Under the pieces are notes generated by a model, which was given only the letters and a program-made list of their open reading frames with translations, searched no databases and was not told the DNA's origin. A stretch of 64,000 bases of DNA from Peptoniphilus_A olsenii (GTDB lineage Bacteria > Bacillota > Clostridia > Tissierellales > Peptoniphilaceae). The stretch covers positions 1 through 64,000 of the forward strand of contig NZ_JBEPMA010000007.1 of the NCBI RefSeq assembly GCF_040545475.1. Direction: 5' to 3'. The position numbers and the translations under genes were made by a program. Below, one piece after another: positions 8,351 through 17,669 of the stretch (position 1 is its first letter; every line of letters starts with the position of its first letter).

Positions 8351-8939
8351 CGAACATGGACCTTATGAACCAAAGGAAGAACAAGTTTTACATTTTGAAC
8401 CGCAATATAAATTAGTAAAATGTAAGGTGAATGGAGTGCCAGTAGCCAAAATGGTTGATATGAGAGCATCACTTACAGACTTTTTGAGAAATGAATTTTC
8501 GTTAACTTCAGTTAAAAAAGGTTGTGAAGTTGGAGAATGTGGAGCCTGTGCAGTTCTAATTGATGGTATTTCTTTTAATTCTTGCATATATATGGCTATA
8601 TGGGCAGAAGGAAAGGATATATGGACAACTGAGGGCATCACTCTAAAAGATGGCTCACTTTCAATAGTTCAGCAAGCTTTTGTAGATGAAGCTGCAGTTC
8701 AATGTGGTTTTTGTACTCCAGGTTTCATAGTATCTGCAACAGAAATCATTGCTAGAGGTAAATACTATACCATAGAAGAACTTCGCAAAGAATTAGCTAA
8801 CCATATGTGTAGATGTACTGGTTACGAAAATATTTTATTGGCAGTACAAAAGGCTAATAATATCACAAATGGCTTTGAATTAGAGCCTGAGCATAAAGTA
8901 AACAGGATTAACGAAGATAACAAAGAAGATTTTATGTAA
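8340..8939 (+). CDS. xdhC: 2Fe-2S iron-sulfur subunit of the molybdenum hydroxylase
   Basis: A 199-residue small subunit carrying two [2Fe-2S] clusters. The plant-ferredoxin-type ligands are in CEVGECGAC followed by the SC of FNSC; the second set is CGFC and CRC in the C-terminal half. The ATG at 8340 is chosen over an earlier in-frame TTG at 8313 because a perfect AAAGGAGGT lies 4 bases before it. It overlaps the FAD subunit by 11 bases. The N-terminal extension of about 25 residues before the ferredoxin fold is longer than in most homologues and acidic. A T-run hairpin 38 bases downstream ends this three-gene unit. Confidence 0.88.
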   Translation: MHTNEHGPYEPKEEQVLHFEPQYKLVKCKVNGVPVAKMVDMRASLTDFLRNEFSLTSVKKGCEVGECGACAVLIDGISFNSCIYMAIWAEGKDIWTTEGITLKDGSLSIVQQAFVDEAAVQCGFCTPGFIVSATEIIARGKYYTIEELRKELANHMCRCTGYENILLAVQKANNITNGFELEPEHKVNRINEDNKEDFM

Positions 8940-8976
8940 TTTAATAGGCAGAATGTGTAGATAATAAAATGAATAA

Positions 8977-9007
8977 AGTCTCGTGAATTTTTGCGAGACT
9001 TTTAATT
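8977..9007 (+). terminator. Terminator between the three-subunit hydroxylase and adenine deaminase
   Basis: AGTCTCG (8977-8983) pairs with CGAGACT (8994-9000), followed by TTTTAATTT. It separates the xdh genes from the adenine deaminase gene, whose start is only 20 bases away, so some readthrough is likely. Confidence 0.8.
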
Positions 9008-9019
9008 TAAGAGGTATTT

Positions 9020-10732
9020 ATGCAAAATTTAGAAAAAAGAATTCAAATGGCAAGAGGGATGGAAAATGCTGAGATAGTTTTTAAGAATGCAAAAGTAGTT
9101 GATGTATTTTCCAACAGAATAATTAATGCAGATATTGCAGTAGCAGATGGAGTAATTTTGGGGGTTGGTAGTTATGAGGGCAAAAAAGAAATAGATCTTT
9201 CTTATAAATTTGTGTGCCCGAGTTTAATAGATTCTCATGTACATATAGAATCATCAATGGTTAGCCCACGGGAATTTGCCAAAATTTTACTTAAAAATGG
9301 TGTCTCAACAATTATTGCCGATCCACATGAAGTTGCAAATGTGCTTGGAATAGAAGGGATTAGATATTTAATAGATGAGTCCAAAAATCTTCCAGTTGAT
9401 ATAAGAATTATGCTACCCTCATGTGTACCAGCAACATTTTTTGAAAATTCAGGTGCCGTTTTAGACTTTGAGACACTCAATAAGTTAAAAGATGACGAAA
9501 AAATATTAGGTCTTGGTGAAATGATGAACTATGTTGGAGTTTTAAACTGTGATGAAGCGGTGCTTAGTAAAATTAATGGATTTAAAGATAAACCAATTGA
9601 CGGACATGCTCCTGGGGTTCTTGACAAAGATTTAAATGCATACTGTGTAGCAGGAATTAAAACTGACCACGAATGTTCAACAATCGAAGAAATGAATGAA
9701 AGAATTTCAAGAGGTATGGTCGTTCAAATTAGACAGGGAACCTCTGCTAAAAATGCAGAAACCTTAACTAAGGGTATAAATAAAAATAATATTGACAATA
9801 TAGTTTTCTGTTCTGACGACAAACATCCAAAGGATTTATTGACTAAAGGTTCGGTAAATGAAAATATTAAGATTGCAATTAAGAACGGAGTAGAACCAAT
9901 AGATACTATAAAAATTGCAACTATAAATGCGGCAAAATGTTATGGTTTAAAAAATAAAGGAGCTATTGCCCCAGGTTATGAGGCTAATTTTATAATAGTT
10001 GATAATTTAGAAAATTTTGAAATAGAAAAAGTATTTATAAAAGGAAATCTTGCTGTAGATGGAGATAAATTGTTAATAGAATTTGACGATGAAGATAAAA
10101 AACAGAGTTTTGGCAAATTAAGAGTTCACGATTATGATATTGATGATTTTAAAATTGAAATGAATTCTAACTTTGCAAATGTAATTGGAATTAATCCAAA
10201 TGAACTCATAACAGAGAAGTTGACGGAAAAAGTTAAAGTTGAAAATGGAATTTTTGTTGCTGATGATACTTATCAAAAACTAGTTGTTATAGAAAGACAT
10301 AAAGGTATAAAAAGTATTGGCAAGGGAATAATAAAAGGTTTTGGTATAAAAAATGGAGCGATTGCTCAGACAATAGCTCACGATTCTCACAATATTATGA
10401 TTATTGGAAAAAGTGATGAAGATATATATCAAGCAATGCATGAAATTGTAAATTTAAATGGCGGAGTAGTTGTGATAAAGAATAAAAAAGTATTAGCTAG
10501 CTTGCCTCTTGAGATAGCTGGTCTAATGACAAATCTTTCAATTGAAGAAACTAATTTAAAATTAGAACAAATTTTAGATGCAATTTATCAAAATTTGGGA
10601 GTAAATAATTATGACTTAGACCCAATATTAACTCTTGGATTTATGAGCCTGCCAGTTATACCAAAGTTAAAACTCACGGACAAAGGTCTTTTTGATGTTG
10701 AAAAATTTGAATTTATAGATATAAATGCATGA
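9020..10732 (+). CDS. ade: Adenine deaminase
   Basis: A 570-residue amidohydrolase that converts adenine to hypoxanthine and ammonia. The metal-site motifs are as in bacterial Ade: SHVHIESSM near residue 72, DPHEVANVLG near 102, a GHAPG histidine near 195, TDHECS near 212 and CSDDKHP near 269. The C-terminal third carries the second Ade domain (for example GAIAQTIAHDSHN). Length is typical. It feeds hypoxanthine to the molybdenum hydroxylases on both sides. It starts 20 bases after a terminator and runs into the dihydropyrimidinase-family gene 12 bases downstream. Confidence 0.93.
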   Translation: MQNLEKRIQMARGMENAEIVFKNAKVVDVFSNRIINADIAVADGVILGVGSYEGKKEIDLSYKFVCPSLIDSHVHIESSMVSPREFAKILLKNGVSTIIADPHEVANVLGIEGIRYLIDESKNLPVDIRIMLPSCVPATFFENSGAVLDFETLNKLKDDEKILGLGEMMNYVGVLNCDEAVLSKINGFKDKPIDGHAPGVLDKDLNAYCVAGIKTDHECSTIEEMNERISRGMVVQIRQGTSAKNAETLTKGINKNNIDNIVFCSDDKHPKDLLTKGSVNENIKIAIKNGVEPIDTIKIATINAAKCYGLKNKGAIAPGYEANFIIVDNLENFEIEKVFIKGNLAVDGDKLLIEFDDEDKKQSFGKLRVHDYDIDDFKIEMNSNFANVIGINPNELITEKLTEKVKVENGIFVADDTYQKLVVIERHKGIKSIGKGIIKGFGIKNGAIAQTIAHDSHNIMIIGKSDEDIYQAMHEIVNLNGGVVVIKNKKVLASLPLEIAGLMTNLSIEETNLKLEQILDAIYQNLGVNNYDLDPILTLGFMSLPVIPKLKLTDKGLFDVEKFEFIDINA

Positions 10733-10744
10733 AAGAAGGAAAAA

Positions 10745-12115
10745 ATGTCAATACTTATTAAAAATGGAAATGTTGTATTAGACGATAAAATTAAACAATG
10801 CGACCTTTTGATTAAGGATGAAAAAATTATAAAAATTGATGAAAATATAGTTAGTGAAGCAGATACTGTAATTGATGCAAAAGATAAATTTGTATTGCCC
10901 GGCGGGGTAGATGTGCACACTCATATGAATTTAGATTTGGGTGAATATATTTCGGTTGACGACTTTTATACGGGAACTATTGCAGCAGCACATGGTGGGA
11001 CTACTACTATTGTCGATCATATTGGTGCTTTAGATAGAGGTTCGAGTTTAAAAAGTATGATTAGTCATTATCATGATTTAGCTAATGGAAAAGCTGTGAT
11101 AGATTATTCTTTTCATGGAGCATTGTATGAATTAAACGATAACTTACTTAACGAAATCTCAGATTTATACGATGAGGGGATAGTTTCAGTAAAAATTTAT
11201 ACCACTTATAGTGGTAAACTTGATGACGGTGAAATGCTTAGAGTCCTCAAAAAGGCGAAAGAAACTGGGACGGTTGTTTGTGTTCATTGTGAGAATGATA
11301 AAGCAATTGAACAGCTTAGAAACGAAGCTATAAGAGAAGGTAATTTAGAACCTGTATTTCATGCAAAAACTAGACCTCAAGAGACTGAAGCAGAAGCGAT
11401 AAACAGACTTATTTATTTAAGTGAGATGGCAGACTATCCAAAATTATATATAGTGCATACTTCAAGTAAAAAAGGTTTAGATGAAATAAAATTTGCACGA
11501 AAGCGTGGCGTAAAAAATCTCTACTGCGAAACTTGTACTCAGTATTTAACTTTAGATGAAACAAAATATATTGAAGGTGGAAATGAAGAGGCAATCAAAT
11601 ATATAATGGCACCTCCTCTTAGGAAAAAAGAAGATATTGAAGCACTTTGGCAAGGTATAAAAGATGGTGATGTTGATGTAATAGCGACAGATCACTGTCC
11701 TTTTAATTATAAAAAAGATAAATTACCTCATAAAGATAATTTCATAAACTGTCCAGGAGGAGCACCAGGAGTGGAAGAAAGGCTAGAAGTGGTGATAACT
11801 GAAGGCTTGAAGAGAGATATATCTTTAGTAAAGATTGTTAAGCTACTTTCCACAAATCCAAGTAAAATATTTGGAATGTATCCACACAAAGGTGAAATAA
11901 AAATTGGTGCTGATGCCGACTTAGTTGTGCTTGAACAAGATAATTATACTATTAAAGAAGAAAATAGACATTCAAATTGTGATTACACATCTTATGAAAA
12001 TTACGTAAGTGCTGTAAAAGTTGATGTGGTAATTGCGAGAGGAAAAGTTATTGTAAATAATGACCTCCTCTTGGGGGAAAAAGGTAGAGGAAAATTTGTA
12101 CCTAGAAAATTCTAG
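10745..12115 (+). CDS. Dihydropyrimidinase / hydantoinase-family cyclic amidohydrolase
   Basis: A 456-residue zinc hydrolase of the D-hydantoinase/dihydropyrimidinase family, which opens cyclic imide or ureide rings. It has the VDVHTHM metal motif near 55, the VKIYTTYSG segment with the lysine that is carboxylated in the family (near 149), VCVHCEND near 179, the HTSS histidine near 236 and the ATDHCPF aspartate near 314. Between adenine deaminase and a selenium-type xanthine dehydrogenase, the likely substrate is a ring of a reduced or oxidised purine or pyrimidine rather than a xenobiotic hydantoin. A GAAGGA site precedes the ATG. The exact substrate cannot be read from sequence. Confidence 0.85.
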   Translation: MSILIKNGNVVLDDKIKQCDLLIKDEKIIKIDENIVSEADTVIDAKDKFVLPGGVDVHTHMNLDLGEYISVDDFYTGTIAAAHGGTTTIVDHIGALDRGSSLKSMISHYHDLANGKAVIDYSFHGALYELNDNLLNEISDLYDEGIVSVKIYTTYSGKLDDGEMLRVLKKAKETGTVVCVHCENDKAIEQLRNEAIREGNLEPVFHAKTRPQETEAEAINRLIYLSEMADYPKLYIVHTSSKKGLDEIKFARKRGVKNLYCETCTQYLTLDETKYIEGGNEEAIKYIMAPPLRKKEDIEALWQGIKDGDVDVIATDHCPFNYKKDKLPHKDNFINCPGGAPGVEERLEVVITEGLKRDISLVKIVKLLSTNPSKIFGMYPHKGEIKIGADADLVVLEQDNYTIKEENRHSNCDYTSYENYVSAVKVDVVIARGKVIVNNDLLLGEKGRGKFVPRKF

Positions 12116-12129
12116 AAAGATGGTGAATT

Positions 12130-14763
12130 ATGGCTAATATACTTATTGATAAAAAAGTAGATAATCAAGAGCCTTTTATAATAAAAGTAAACGGACAAAT
12201 TTACGAAACATACGAAGATAAAACTCTGCTTAGATTTTTAAGAGATGACTTGAAACTTAAATCTGTAAAAGATGGTTGTAGTCAAGGAGCTTGTGGTACT
12301 TGTACAGTTTTAGTTGGAGAAGAAAATAAAAGATCTTGTGTATTAAGATTATCAAAACTTAAAGATGCAGAAGTTGTCACAAATGAAGGTCTAACTCAAC
12401 AAGAAAAAGATGCTTTTGTCTACGCTTTTACAAAAGCAGGATCAGTACAATGTGGTTTTTGCATACCGGGTATGGTGATGAGCGGTGTATCTGTAATTAG
12501 AAAAAATCCTAAGCCAGGTGAAGAAGATATTCGCCTTGGTATTAAAAATAATATTTGTAGATGTACCGGTTATGAAAAAATAGTTCGAGGAATTGAACTT
12601 GCCGCTGCTATACTTAGAGGAGATTATAAAACAGATACAGAAAAAGATTCAGATGCAAAAATTGGTTTTAGAACTAATAGAATAGATGCAAAAGAAAAAA
12701 TTCTAGGTACAGGAATATATGCAGATGATATTGAGCTAGAAAAAATGTTACATGGATCGTGTGTCAGAACAAAGTATCCAAGAGCAAAGTTTATAGATAT
12801 TGACTATAGCGAAGCATTAAAATTAGAAGGTGTTGTAGGGATATTGACAGCAGAGGATGTTCCAAATAATATTGTAGGTCATATTCAACAAGACTGGAAT
12901 GTTTTTGTAAAAAAAGGCGAAATTACAAAGTCATTAGGAGATGCTTTGTGTTTTGTAGTAGCTGAAAATACAAAAGTGCTAGAAGAGGCCAAAAAATTAA
13001 TAAAGGTAGAACTTGAAGAATTAAAACCAATAAGTTCTGTGGAAGAAGCGATGGCAGAAGATGCACCAAATATACATCCAAATGGAAATCTATGCCAAGA
13101 AAGACATGTTAGCCGTGGAAATGCCAAGGAAGCTTTGAAAAAATGTGCTTATACTGTAACACAAGAATATAAAACTCCATTTACCGAGCATGCATTTTTA
13201 GAACCTGAATGTTGTGTTGCACTTCCATATAAAGATGGAGTAAAAGTCTATTCATCTGACCAAAGTGTTTATGATACTAGAAAAGAACTTTCTATAATGT
13301 TTAATTGGCAAGATGAGCCCGAACGTATAGTAGTTGAAAATACATTAGTTGGAGGAGGCTTTGGTGGTAAGGAAGATATGTCCGTTCAGCCTCCAGCAGC
13401 ACTTGCCGCTTATTTATTCAAAAGACCTGTTAAGCATAAGATGACAAGAGACGAATCATTAAGATGGCATCCTAAACGTCATCCAATGACTGCCACTTTT
13501 ACAATTGGCTGTGATGAAAATGGAATATTTCAAGCAATGGAAGCAGAAATATATTTTGATACTGGTGCTTATGCTTCACTTTGTGGACCTGTTTTAGAAA
13601 GAGCTTGCACACATTCAGTGGGGCCATATAATTATCAAAATACGGATATTCATGGATATGGATATTATACTAATAATCCACCTGCAGGAGCTTTTCGTGG
13701 TTTTGGGGTTTGCCAATCAAATTTTGCTATGGAGTCTAATATAAATCTTTTGGCAGAAAAAGTTGGTATCTCACCATGGGAAATAAGATATAGAAATGCA
13801 ATAAGACCTGGTCAAGTTTTGCCCAATGGTCAGATTGCAGATTGTTCAACTGCATTGGCAGAAACTTTAGAGGCAGTAAAAGATGTATATGAAGAAAATA
13901 AGGAACATGCTGGGATTGCGTGTGCCATGAAAAATGCTGGTGTAGGGGTAGGATTGCCTGACAAAGGTAGAGCAAAATTTATAATAGAAGATGGAATTTG
14001 TAAATTATATTGTGCAGCAACTGGAATTGGACAAGGTGTAGGAACTGTCATGCTTCAAATTGCTGGCGAAGCTACTGGACTATCCTATGATAAAATAAAG
14101 ATAATGACGCCCAATTCAGAAACATCGCCAGACTCAGGTACAACTTCTGGTTCTAGACATACTTTAATTACTGGAGAAGCAGTTAGAAGAGCTGCTGAAA
14201 AGCTTGCCGAAGATTTAAAAGAAAATTCTCTTAAAGATTTAGAGGGTAAAGAATATTTTTATGAATATTTTGATCCAACGGACCCACTAGGTTCAGATAA
14301 AGAAAATCCGGTTTCGCATATAGCATATGGATTTGCAACTCATGTTGTTATACTAAATGATGATGGCACAGTTAAAGAAGTTCATGCAGCACATGATTCT
14401 GGGAAAGTCATAAATCCGACAACTATTGAAGGACAAATTGAAGGCGGAGTAGTAATGGGACTTGGCTATGCACTTACTGAAGATTTAAAAGTTCAAAATT
14501 CTGTAGTAAAAGCAAAGTATGGTACATTAGGACTGTGGAGAGCTCCTGCTGTTCCAAAGATATATACAATACTTGTAGAAAAGGAAGAGCTTTTGGATAT
14601 AGCATATGGAGCGAAGGGTATTGGTGAAATATCGACAATTCCAATTGCATCTGCAGTTCAAGGTGCTTATTATGCCTTTGATGGTATATTGAGAAATGAA
14701 TTTCCAATGAAAGATACTGCATATAGCAAACCTAAGAAAGATTTTTTGAAAAAAGATAAATAA
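12130..14763 (+). CDS. xdh: Selenium-dependent-type xanthine dehydrogenase (fused 2Fe-2S and molybdopterin domains)
   Basis: An 877-residue fusion. Residues 1-165 form a two-cluster 2Fe-2S module (CSQGACGTC near 57, CGFC near 108, CRCTGYE near 144). The rest is a molybdopterin-binding hydroxylase domain with VGGGFGGKED near 410, GAFRGFG near 522 and a late GIGEIS holding the catalytic glutamate. No FAD subunit is fused. This architecture, followed directly by YqeC, MocA-type and YqeB genes, is the one associated with labile-selenium molybdenum hydroxylases. Selenium would sit on the molybdenum as a non-protein ligand; no in-frame TGA selenocysteine codon is needed or seen. Xanthine oxidation is the likely reaction. 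It is distinct from the three-subunit enzyme upstream. Confidence 0.87.
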   Translation: MANILIDKKVDNQEPFIIKVNGQIYETYEDKTLLRFLRDDLKLKSVKDGCSQGACGTCTVLVGEENKRSCVLRLSKLKDAEVVTNEGLTQQEKDAFVYAFTKAGSVQCGFCIPGMVMSGVSVIRKNPKPGEEDIRLGIKNNICRCTGYEKIVRGIELAAAILRGDYKTDTEKDSDAKIGFRTNRIDAKEKILGTGIYADDIELEKMLHGSCVRTKYPRAKFIDIDYSEALKLEGVVGILTAEDVPNNIVGHIQQDWNVFVKKGEITKSLGDALCFVVAENTKVLEEAKKLIKVELEELKPISSVEEAMAEDAPNIHPNGNLCQERHVSRGNAKEALKKCAYTVTQEYKTPFTEHAFLEPECCVALPYKDGVKVYSSDQSVYDTRKELSIMFNWQDEPERIVVENTLVGGGFGGKEDMSVQPPAALAAYLFKRPVKHKMTRDESLRWHPKRHPMTATFTIGCDENGIFQAMEAEIYFDTGAYASLCGPVLERACTHSVGPYNYQNTDIHGYGYYTNNPPAGAFRGFGVCQSNFAMESNINLLAEKVGISPWEIRYRNAIRPGQVLPNGQIADCSTALAETLEAVKDVYEENKEHAGIACAMKNAGVGVGLPDKGRAKFIIEDGICKLYCAATGIGQGVGTVMLQIAGEATGLSYDKIKIMTPNSETSPDSGTTSGSRHTLITGEAVRRAAEKLAEDLKENSLKDLEGKEYFYEYFDPTDPLGSDKENPVSHIAYGFATHVVILNDDGTVKEVHAAHDSGKVINPTTIEGQIEGGVVMGLGYALTEDLKVQNSVVKAKYGTLGLWRAPAVPKIYTILVEKEELLDIAYGAKGIGEISTIPIASAVQGAYYAFDGILRNEFPMKDTAYSKPKKDFLKKDK

Positions 14764-14773
14764 ATTCTAGTAT

Positions 14774-14806
14774 AGGATTGCTCATTATGTGCAATCCTTA
14801 ATTTTT
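14774..14806 (+). terminator. Hairpin terminator between the fused hydroxylase and yqeC
   Basis: AGGATTGC (14774-14781) pairs with GCAATCCT (14791-14798), followed by TAATTTTT. The yqeC ribosome site starts right after it, so it probably lowers, rather than abolishes, expression of the accessory genes relative to the enzyme. Confidence 0.75.
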
Positions 14807-14816
14807 GAGGAAAAAT

Positions 14817-15533
14817 ATGTATAAAAATATTTCTAAATTATTAAAAATAAAAAATGGCGATATTATTTCAATTACTGGTTGTGGTGGCAAGACCACATTG
14901 ATGAATAAACTTGCAAAAGAGTTAAGGAATAAAGGTAGGGTACTGATTTGCACTTCTACTAAAATAAAAAGGCCTACAAATAAAGAAGCTGATTTTATAT
15001 ATGATAGTTTTACAGATTATGAAAAAGTAAAAGATAAAAATATAATTGTAGCTATTGGAAAATTATTGCCGCAGAAAAATAAACTTAGCTCTATCACCGA
15101 ACATGATATAAATTCAATAAAAAAAGACTTTAACTACATTATAATAGAGGCAGATGGATGTAGAAATTTACCATTAAAAATGTGGAAATCTCATGAGCCT
15201 GTTATATATAATATAAGTAATAAGAATATAGCAGTTTTTTCTGCTAAAACTATTGACAGAAAAATTGAAGAAGATTTTATATATAATTATGCGGAATTTA
15301 AAAAAGTTATAGAAGACAGATTTGTAAATGAGGATGTTTTTCTAAAATTGATAAATTCAAATCCAGGACCTTTTAAAAATTTTAATAAAGAGAAATTTGT
15401 CTTCTTCAACCAAGTTGAAACTAAGAATGAGAGGACTAGAGTAAGAGAAGTAATTAGTTATTTAAAAAATAATACTGAAGGTATTAAATATATTAGTGGT
15501 TCACTTTTAGAGGAGGAATATTATGAAGATTAG
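14817..15533 (+). CDS. yqeC: Selenium cofactor biosynthesis protein YqeC-like
   Basis: A 238-residue cytoplasmic protein with a P-loop near the N-terminus (ITGCGGKTTLMNKL) and a downstream IIIEADGCRNLPLK segment, both typical of the YqeC family. YqeC is a marker for organisms that mature molybdenum hydroxylases with labile selenium, but its reaction is not firmly known. I chose the ATG at 14817, 6 bases after GAGG, over the TTG at 14805. The stop overlaps the next gene by 11 bases. The genes on both sides (selenium-type hydroxylase, MocA-like, YqeB) agree with the call. Confidence 0.8.
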   Translation: MYKNISKLLKIKNGDIISITGCGGKTTLMNKLAKELRNKGRVLICTSTKIKRPTNKEADFIYDSFTDYEKVKDKNIIVAIGKLLPQKNKLSSITEHDINSIKKDFNYIIIEADGCRNLPLKMWKSHEPVIYNISNKNIAVFSAKTIDRKIEEDFIYNYAEFKKVIEDRFVNEDVFLKLINSNPGPFKNFNKEKFVFFNQVETKNERTRVREVISYLKNNTEGIKYISGSLLEEEYYED

Positions 15534-16095
15534 TGCAATTATCATGGCATCAGGACTTTCAGAAAGAATGGGAACAAATAAGCTATTATTGGAGCTCAAG
15601 GGCAAAAAATTATTTGAATATGTATTCGATTTGATGGGTGTAAGTGAAATTGATGAAGTGATTGTGGTCAGCAGTTATGCTGAGATTCTCGATGAAGCAG
15701 ATAAAAGAGGATTCGTGTCAATTTATAATGACAATAACAAAGTTGGCAAGTCCAGTTCTATTAAACTTGGAATTGAAAACACTGATTTAGATAGTGCGAT
15801 GATGTTTTTTGTTGCAGATCAACCTCTATTAAGTCCAGAAACAGTGCAAAAATTAATTGATGCATATAAAGAAAATGAATATATTACTTATCCTAGGACA
15901 GAAAAACGAAGAGGAGCTCCAGTAATTTTTTCCAATAAATATAGAGATGCTCTTTTGAATTTGGAATATGATGAGGGCGGTATGATTTTAGTAGAAGGAG
16001 AAAATAAAAATGAAGTTCTAATAGATGATATATCAGAACTATGGGATATTGACACTTACAATAATTTGCAGGAGATAAAAGAAAAGTATGAATGA
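15523..16095 (+). CDS. mocA: Molybdenum cofactor cytidylyltransferase-like protein (MocA/YgfJ family)
   Basis: A 190-residue nucleotidyltransferase with the N-terminal signature ASGLSERMGTNKLLLEL and a later FFVADQPLLSPE, the metal-binding aspartate region. MocA attaches CMP to molybdopterin to give the cytosine dinucleotide form; the YgfJ branch is the one found with selenium-type hydroxylases. It overlaps yqeC upstream by 11 bases and yqeB downstream by 8 bases, so the three are translationally coupled. Whether it makes the dinucleotide or handles the selenium step is not decidable from sequence. Confidence 0.82.
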   Translation: MKISAIIMASGLSERMGTNKLLLELKGKKLFEYVFDLMGVSEIDEVIVVSSYAEILDEADKRGFVSIYNDNNKVGKSSSIKLGIENTDLDSAMMFFVADQPLLSPETVQKLIDAYKENEYITYPRTEKRRGAPVIFSNKYRDALLNLEYDEGGMILVEGENKNEVLIDDISELWDIDTYNNLQEIKEKYE

Positions 16096-16897
16096 TTTAG
16101 TAATATTTAGAGGTGGGGGAGATGTGGCAACAGGCTCTATACAAAAAGTTTATAGAGCAGGTTTTAAAGTTCTTATTTTGGAACGAGAAAAACCACTTTG
16201 TATAAGAAGATATGTTGCATGTGCCGAGGCGATGGTAACTGGTGAAAGTAAAATCGAAGATATGATAATTAAAAAAGTATCAAATTTAGAAGAAATTAAA
16301 AGTTGCTGGGCTTCAGATATCATACCAATTATTGCTGATAAAAATGCTGAATATGTAAAAAAATTAAAACCAATTGCTGTGGTTGATGGAATCCTTGCAA
16401 AGAAAAATATAGGTACATCAAAAGATATGGCTCCCATTACAATAGCACTAGGGCCTGGTTTTGTAGCTGGAAAGGATGTAGATGTTGTAATTGAAACCAA
16501 TAGAGGACATGATTTAGCTAGACTTATTTTTGAGGGAGAACCTGAAAAAAATACTGGAGTTCCAGGAAATATTGGCGGCTACACTATCCAAAGAATTTTG
16601 CGTTCGCCGAGTGATGGAACTATTAAAGTAATAAAAGATATTGGAGAAGTAGTTTGCAAAGGCGAAGTTGTAGCAACTGTAGATGGAAAAGAAGTAAAAT
16701 CAGGATTAGATGGTATGGTGCGTGGGATGATAGCAGATGGAAGCGAGGTCAATAAAGGTTTAAAAATTGGAGATGTTGACCCTCGAATTAATAAAACAAA
16801 TGCTGTCACGATATCTGATAAGGCGAGAGCCATTGGAGGAGGAACACTTGAGGCCCTATTAATTCTTAAAAGGAGAATATGCAAAAATGCAAACTGA
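16088..16897 (+). CDS. yqeB: Selenium-dependent molybdenum hydroxylase system protein, YqeB family
   Basis: A 269-residue protein starting with VIFRGGGDVATG, the glycine-rich signature of YqeB, then EREKPLCIRRYVACAEAM. The C-terminal half has a biotinyl-like turn (GEVVATVDGKEVKSGLDGMVRG). YqeB occurs only with YqeC and selenium-type hydroxylases and is thought to act in maturing the labile selenium cofactor; its reaction is not known. It overlaps the gene before it by 8 bases and the XdhC/CoxI gene after it by 11 bases. Confidence 0.83.
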   Translation: MNDLVIFRGGGDVATGSIQKVYRAGFKVLILEREKPLCIRRYVACAEAMVTGESKIEDMIIKKVSNLEEIKSCWASDIIPIIADKNAEYVKKLKPIAVVDGILAKKNIGTSKDMAPITIALGPGFVAGKDVDVVIETNRGHDLARLIFEGEPEKNTGVPGNIGGYTIQRILRSPSDGTIKVIKDIGEVVCKGEVVATVDGKEVKSGLDGMVRGMIADGSEVNKGLKIGDVDPRINKTNAVTISDKARAIGGGTLEALLILKRRICKNAN

Positions 16898-17669
16898 AAT
16901 ATTAAATAATATTGTTAAAGAAGTAGAGAAAGGCAAAAGAGCCGCCCTAGTTTTTATTACCGAAAGTAAAGGTTCGGTGCCAGGAGCCATAGATTCTATG
17001 ATGGCAGTATTTGAAGATAGCACTACAATAGGTACAATTGGCGGTGGGCCTGTGGAGTATGAGGTTACTAAAGAAGCTATGGAAGCAATTAAAAAAGGCA
17101 AAGATAAAATTTTTGATCATCAATTAAATCAAAGTTCTGATTTAAAAATGTTATGTGGTGGAAACAACAAAGGATATATAAAAGTGTTTAAACCAAAACC
17201 ACAATTAATAATTTATGGTGCGGGTCATGTAGGTCAAAAGCTCGCTAGAGTCGCTGTAAAGACAAATTTTGATGTGACAATAGTCGATGATAGAAAAGAA
17301 TTTAAAGAAAAAGAAGATTTAAAAGATGTGAAAAATTATTATGCATTAAACCCAGATGATGCAAAAGCAAATATCAATTTCAATAGAGATAACACTTTTA
17401 TAGTAATTTGTACCCCTAATAACGATCTAGACGCACTTCAATCTGTAATAAAAGAAGACTACAAATATATTGGTATGATTGGATCTAAACATAAAATTAA
17501 ATCTGTTTTTGATAGTTTGAAAGAAAGAGGAATTGGAGAAAAATTATTAGATAAAGTTCATTCACCAGTAGGGCTTGATATTGATAACGGAAGTGTCGAG
17601 GAAATTGCAATTTCTATTATGTCAGAAATATTGGCAGTAAAAAATGAAAAAGAGAACAAGGTGAGTTGA
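16887..17669 (+). CDS. XdhC/CoxI-family molybdenum hydroxylase maturation protein
   Basis: A 260-residue accessory factor with the two expected parts: an N-terminal XdhC/CoxI domain (TESKGSVPGA, then IGGGPVEYEV) and a C-terminal Rossmann domain (IIYGAGHVGQKLARVA near 107, then IGMIGSKHK). Proteins of this family bind the molybdenum cofactor and insert its terminal sulfur or selenium ligand before transfer to the apo-hydroxylase. It starts inside the end of yqeB and its stop (TGATG) overlaps the next start by one base. It should not be confused with the 2Fe-2S subunit, which is also called XdhC in some species. Confidence 0.85.
   Translation: MQTEILNNIVKEVEKGKRAALVFITESKGSVPGAIDSMMAVFEDSTTIGTIGGGPVEYEVTKEAMEAIKKGKDKIFDHQLNQSSDLKMLCGGNNKGYIKVFKPKPQLIIYGAGHVGQKLARVAVKTNFDVTIVDDRKEFKEKEDLKDVKNYYALNPDDAKANINFNRDNTFIVICTPNNDLDALQSVIKEDYKYIGMIGSKHKIKSVFDSLKERGIGEKLLDKVHSPVGLDIDNGSVEEIAISIMSEILAVKNEKENKVS

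Noticed and set aside
12130..14763. Selenocysteine codon in the selenium-type hydroxylase
   Set aside because: The frame has no internal TGA; selenium in this enzyme type is a non-protein ligand.
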